Shown here piece by piece: positions 63,174 to 64,000 of a stretch of DNA of 64,000 nucleotides (positions are counted from its first letter, which is position 1; every line of letters begins with the position of its first letter). The translations under genes were made by a program, and so were the position numbers. The DNA is from Gemmatimonas groenlandica. GTDB taxonomy: Bacteria > Gemmatimonadota > Gemmatimonadetes > Gemmatimonadales > Gemmatimonadaceae. Location of the stretch: NCBI RefSeq assembly GCF_013004105.1, contig NZ_CP053085.1, positions 4,774,001 to 4,838,000 of the forward strand, written 5' to 3'. Below the pieces are notes generated by a model, which was not told where the DNA came from, searched no databases, and was given only the letters and a program-made list of their open reading frames with translations.

Positions 63174-64000
63174 CTACGCGCCCTTGGCCCGGTAGCGCTC
63201 CAGCCAGGCCGTCGACCAGCTCTCGAACCGCTCGTCCCTGATCGCGGCGCGTATCTGCTCCATGAGCCGCAACAGGAACGTCAGATTGTGCAGCGCGAGC
63301 AGTCGTTGCCCGAGCGGCTCCTCGTTGGCGTGCAGGTGCCGCAGATAGGCGCGATCGTAGTCGGTGCAGGCAGGGCAGGGGCAGGTGCCGGTGAGCGGTC
63401 GACGGTCGGTTCGGTGACTGCTCTTCCGGATCGACACTTTGCCGTCTTCGGTGAACACGGTGCCGTGCCGGCCCATCTTCGTGGGGGCCACACAGTCGAA
63501 CAGGTCCATGCCGCGGCGTACCGCCTCGATGAGGTCGTCGGGAAAGCCGACGCCCATGAGATAGCGGGGCTTGTCGCGCGGCAGCAGCGGCGCGCACGTG
63601 TCGAAGGTGGCATACATGAGCGGCTTGGCCTCGCCGACTGAGAGGCCGCCCATGGCAATACCGGCCCAGTCTCCCGTCTGCAGGATGCCGTTGATCGACG
63701 CCGTGCGCAGGTCGTCGCTGGTGCCGCCCTGAATGATCGGGAACAGCGCCTGTGGCGGCGCCATGCGTTCCTGCTCCACGTCGCCGCCGTACATCGCGGG
63801 CGCGCCCTCCGGCACCGCGAACGGTGTGGCTGACTCACGCCCTTCGCGCTCGAGCCGATCGAACTCGACGCGGCACCGCTCGAGCCAGCGCAGACTGCGC
63901 TCCATCGCCGCCCGCGAGGCCGCATGCTCGGCGCCGCCCTCGATCAGTTCGTCGAGCTGCATGATGACATCGGCGCCGAGATTGCGCTCGATCTGCATCA
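63174..64000 (-). CDS. tgt: Queuine tRNA-ribosyltransferase, 5' end cut by window
   Basis: The C-terminal 274+ residues are in the window; the N-terminus continues past base 64000. Tgt replaces guanine-34 of GUN-anticodon tRNAs with preQ1. Motifs seen: RNLGADVIMQLDEL (early catalytic Asp), FPIIQGGTSDDLR, GIAMGGLSVGE, YLMGVGFPDDLIEAVRRGMDLFDCVAPTKMGRHG (nucleophilic Asp in DLFDCV) and the zinc site CPCPACTDYDRAYLRHLH. The usual PTR-x-x-RNG motif reads PTKMGRHG, a conservative but notable change. The gene ends 42 bp downstream of the kinase gene's start, on the same strand. Confidence 0.95.
   Translation of the reverse strand, partial: MQIERNLGADVIMQLDELIEGGAEHAASRAAMERSLRWLERCRVEFDRLEREGRESATPFAVPEGAPAMYGGDVEQERMAPPQALFPIIQGGTSDDLRTASINGILQTGDWAGIAMGGLSVGEAKPLMYATFDTCAPLLPRDKPRYLMGVGFPDDLIEAVRRGMDLFDCVAPTKMGRHGTVFTEDGKVSIRKSSHRTDRRPLTGTCPCPACTDYDRAYLRHLHANEEPLGQRLLALHNLTFLLRLMEQIRAAIRDERFESWSTAWLERYRAKGA

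Overview
This window is high-GC bacterial DNA. Many operons overlap at ATGA, GTGA or TAATG junctions, and GTG starts are common. The mix of genes suggests a Gemmatimonadota (Gemmatimonas-like) chromosome: a SWIB protein with a histone-H1-like tail, a Tad pilus locus, many secreted hydrolases, Pkn-type kinases with TPR tails, and ECF/anti-sigma pairs. That placement is an inference from gene style, because no rRNA or marker gene is present. No tRNA, rRNA or CRISPR array was seen. Both ends cut genes: a GGDEF protein on the left and tgt on the right.

Layout. 1-13157 holds mainly housekeeping and accessory genes: a diguanylate cyclase, a 159/160-bp intergenic tandem repeat, a PhzF-like protein, P5C dehydrogenase (pruA), a lipoprotein with endonuclease IV (nfo) and a lipoprotein hydrolase, the H1-SWIB protein, signal peptidase I, an esterase, an M24 peptidase and a GT-C-like membrane protein. 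13288-20339 is a tight co-directional module: SPFH protein with zinc ribbons, SpeD, two zinc-ribbon DUF4178 proteins, a 61-aa membrane peptide, a DUF350 protein, a membrane-embedded spermidine-synthase-like protein and a Tat-exported flavin amine oxidase. It looks like a membrane-linked polyamine (aminopropyl) modification system and is the most interesting system here. An IS110-family element lies directly after it.

21531-24073 carries a GroES-like protein, a bacilliredoxin and a Ser/Thr kinase. 24482-36183 is a complete Tad/Flp pilus locus: three pilins, prepilin peptidase, TadE, CpaB, secretin CpaC, TadZ/CpaE, CpaF, TadB, TadC, a TadG-like protein, and a trailing TPR protein. The third pilin ends in a hexanucleotide-repeat Gly-Thr tail. 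36189-38442 is a NatAB-like ABC exporter. 38430-47608 is an envelope-glycan or glycosylation region with GT-C-like membrane proteins, GT2, GT4 and a UDP-galactopyranose-mutase-like flavoprotein. Its right part looks lower in GC and may have been acquired.

47702-56722 contains a MOT1-type molybdate/sulfate transporter, a MASE1-like hybrid histidine kinase, a PepSY protein, a small secreted protein, a GlpF-like channel, a penicillin-acylase-family hydrolase and an MBL-fold protein lacking canonical metal ligands. 56945-60161 is an ECF sigma factor overlapping an anti-sigma/vWA fusion protein. 60261-63131 is a large kinase-TPR protein, and the window ends in tgt.
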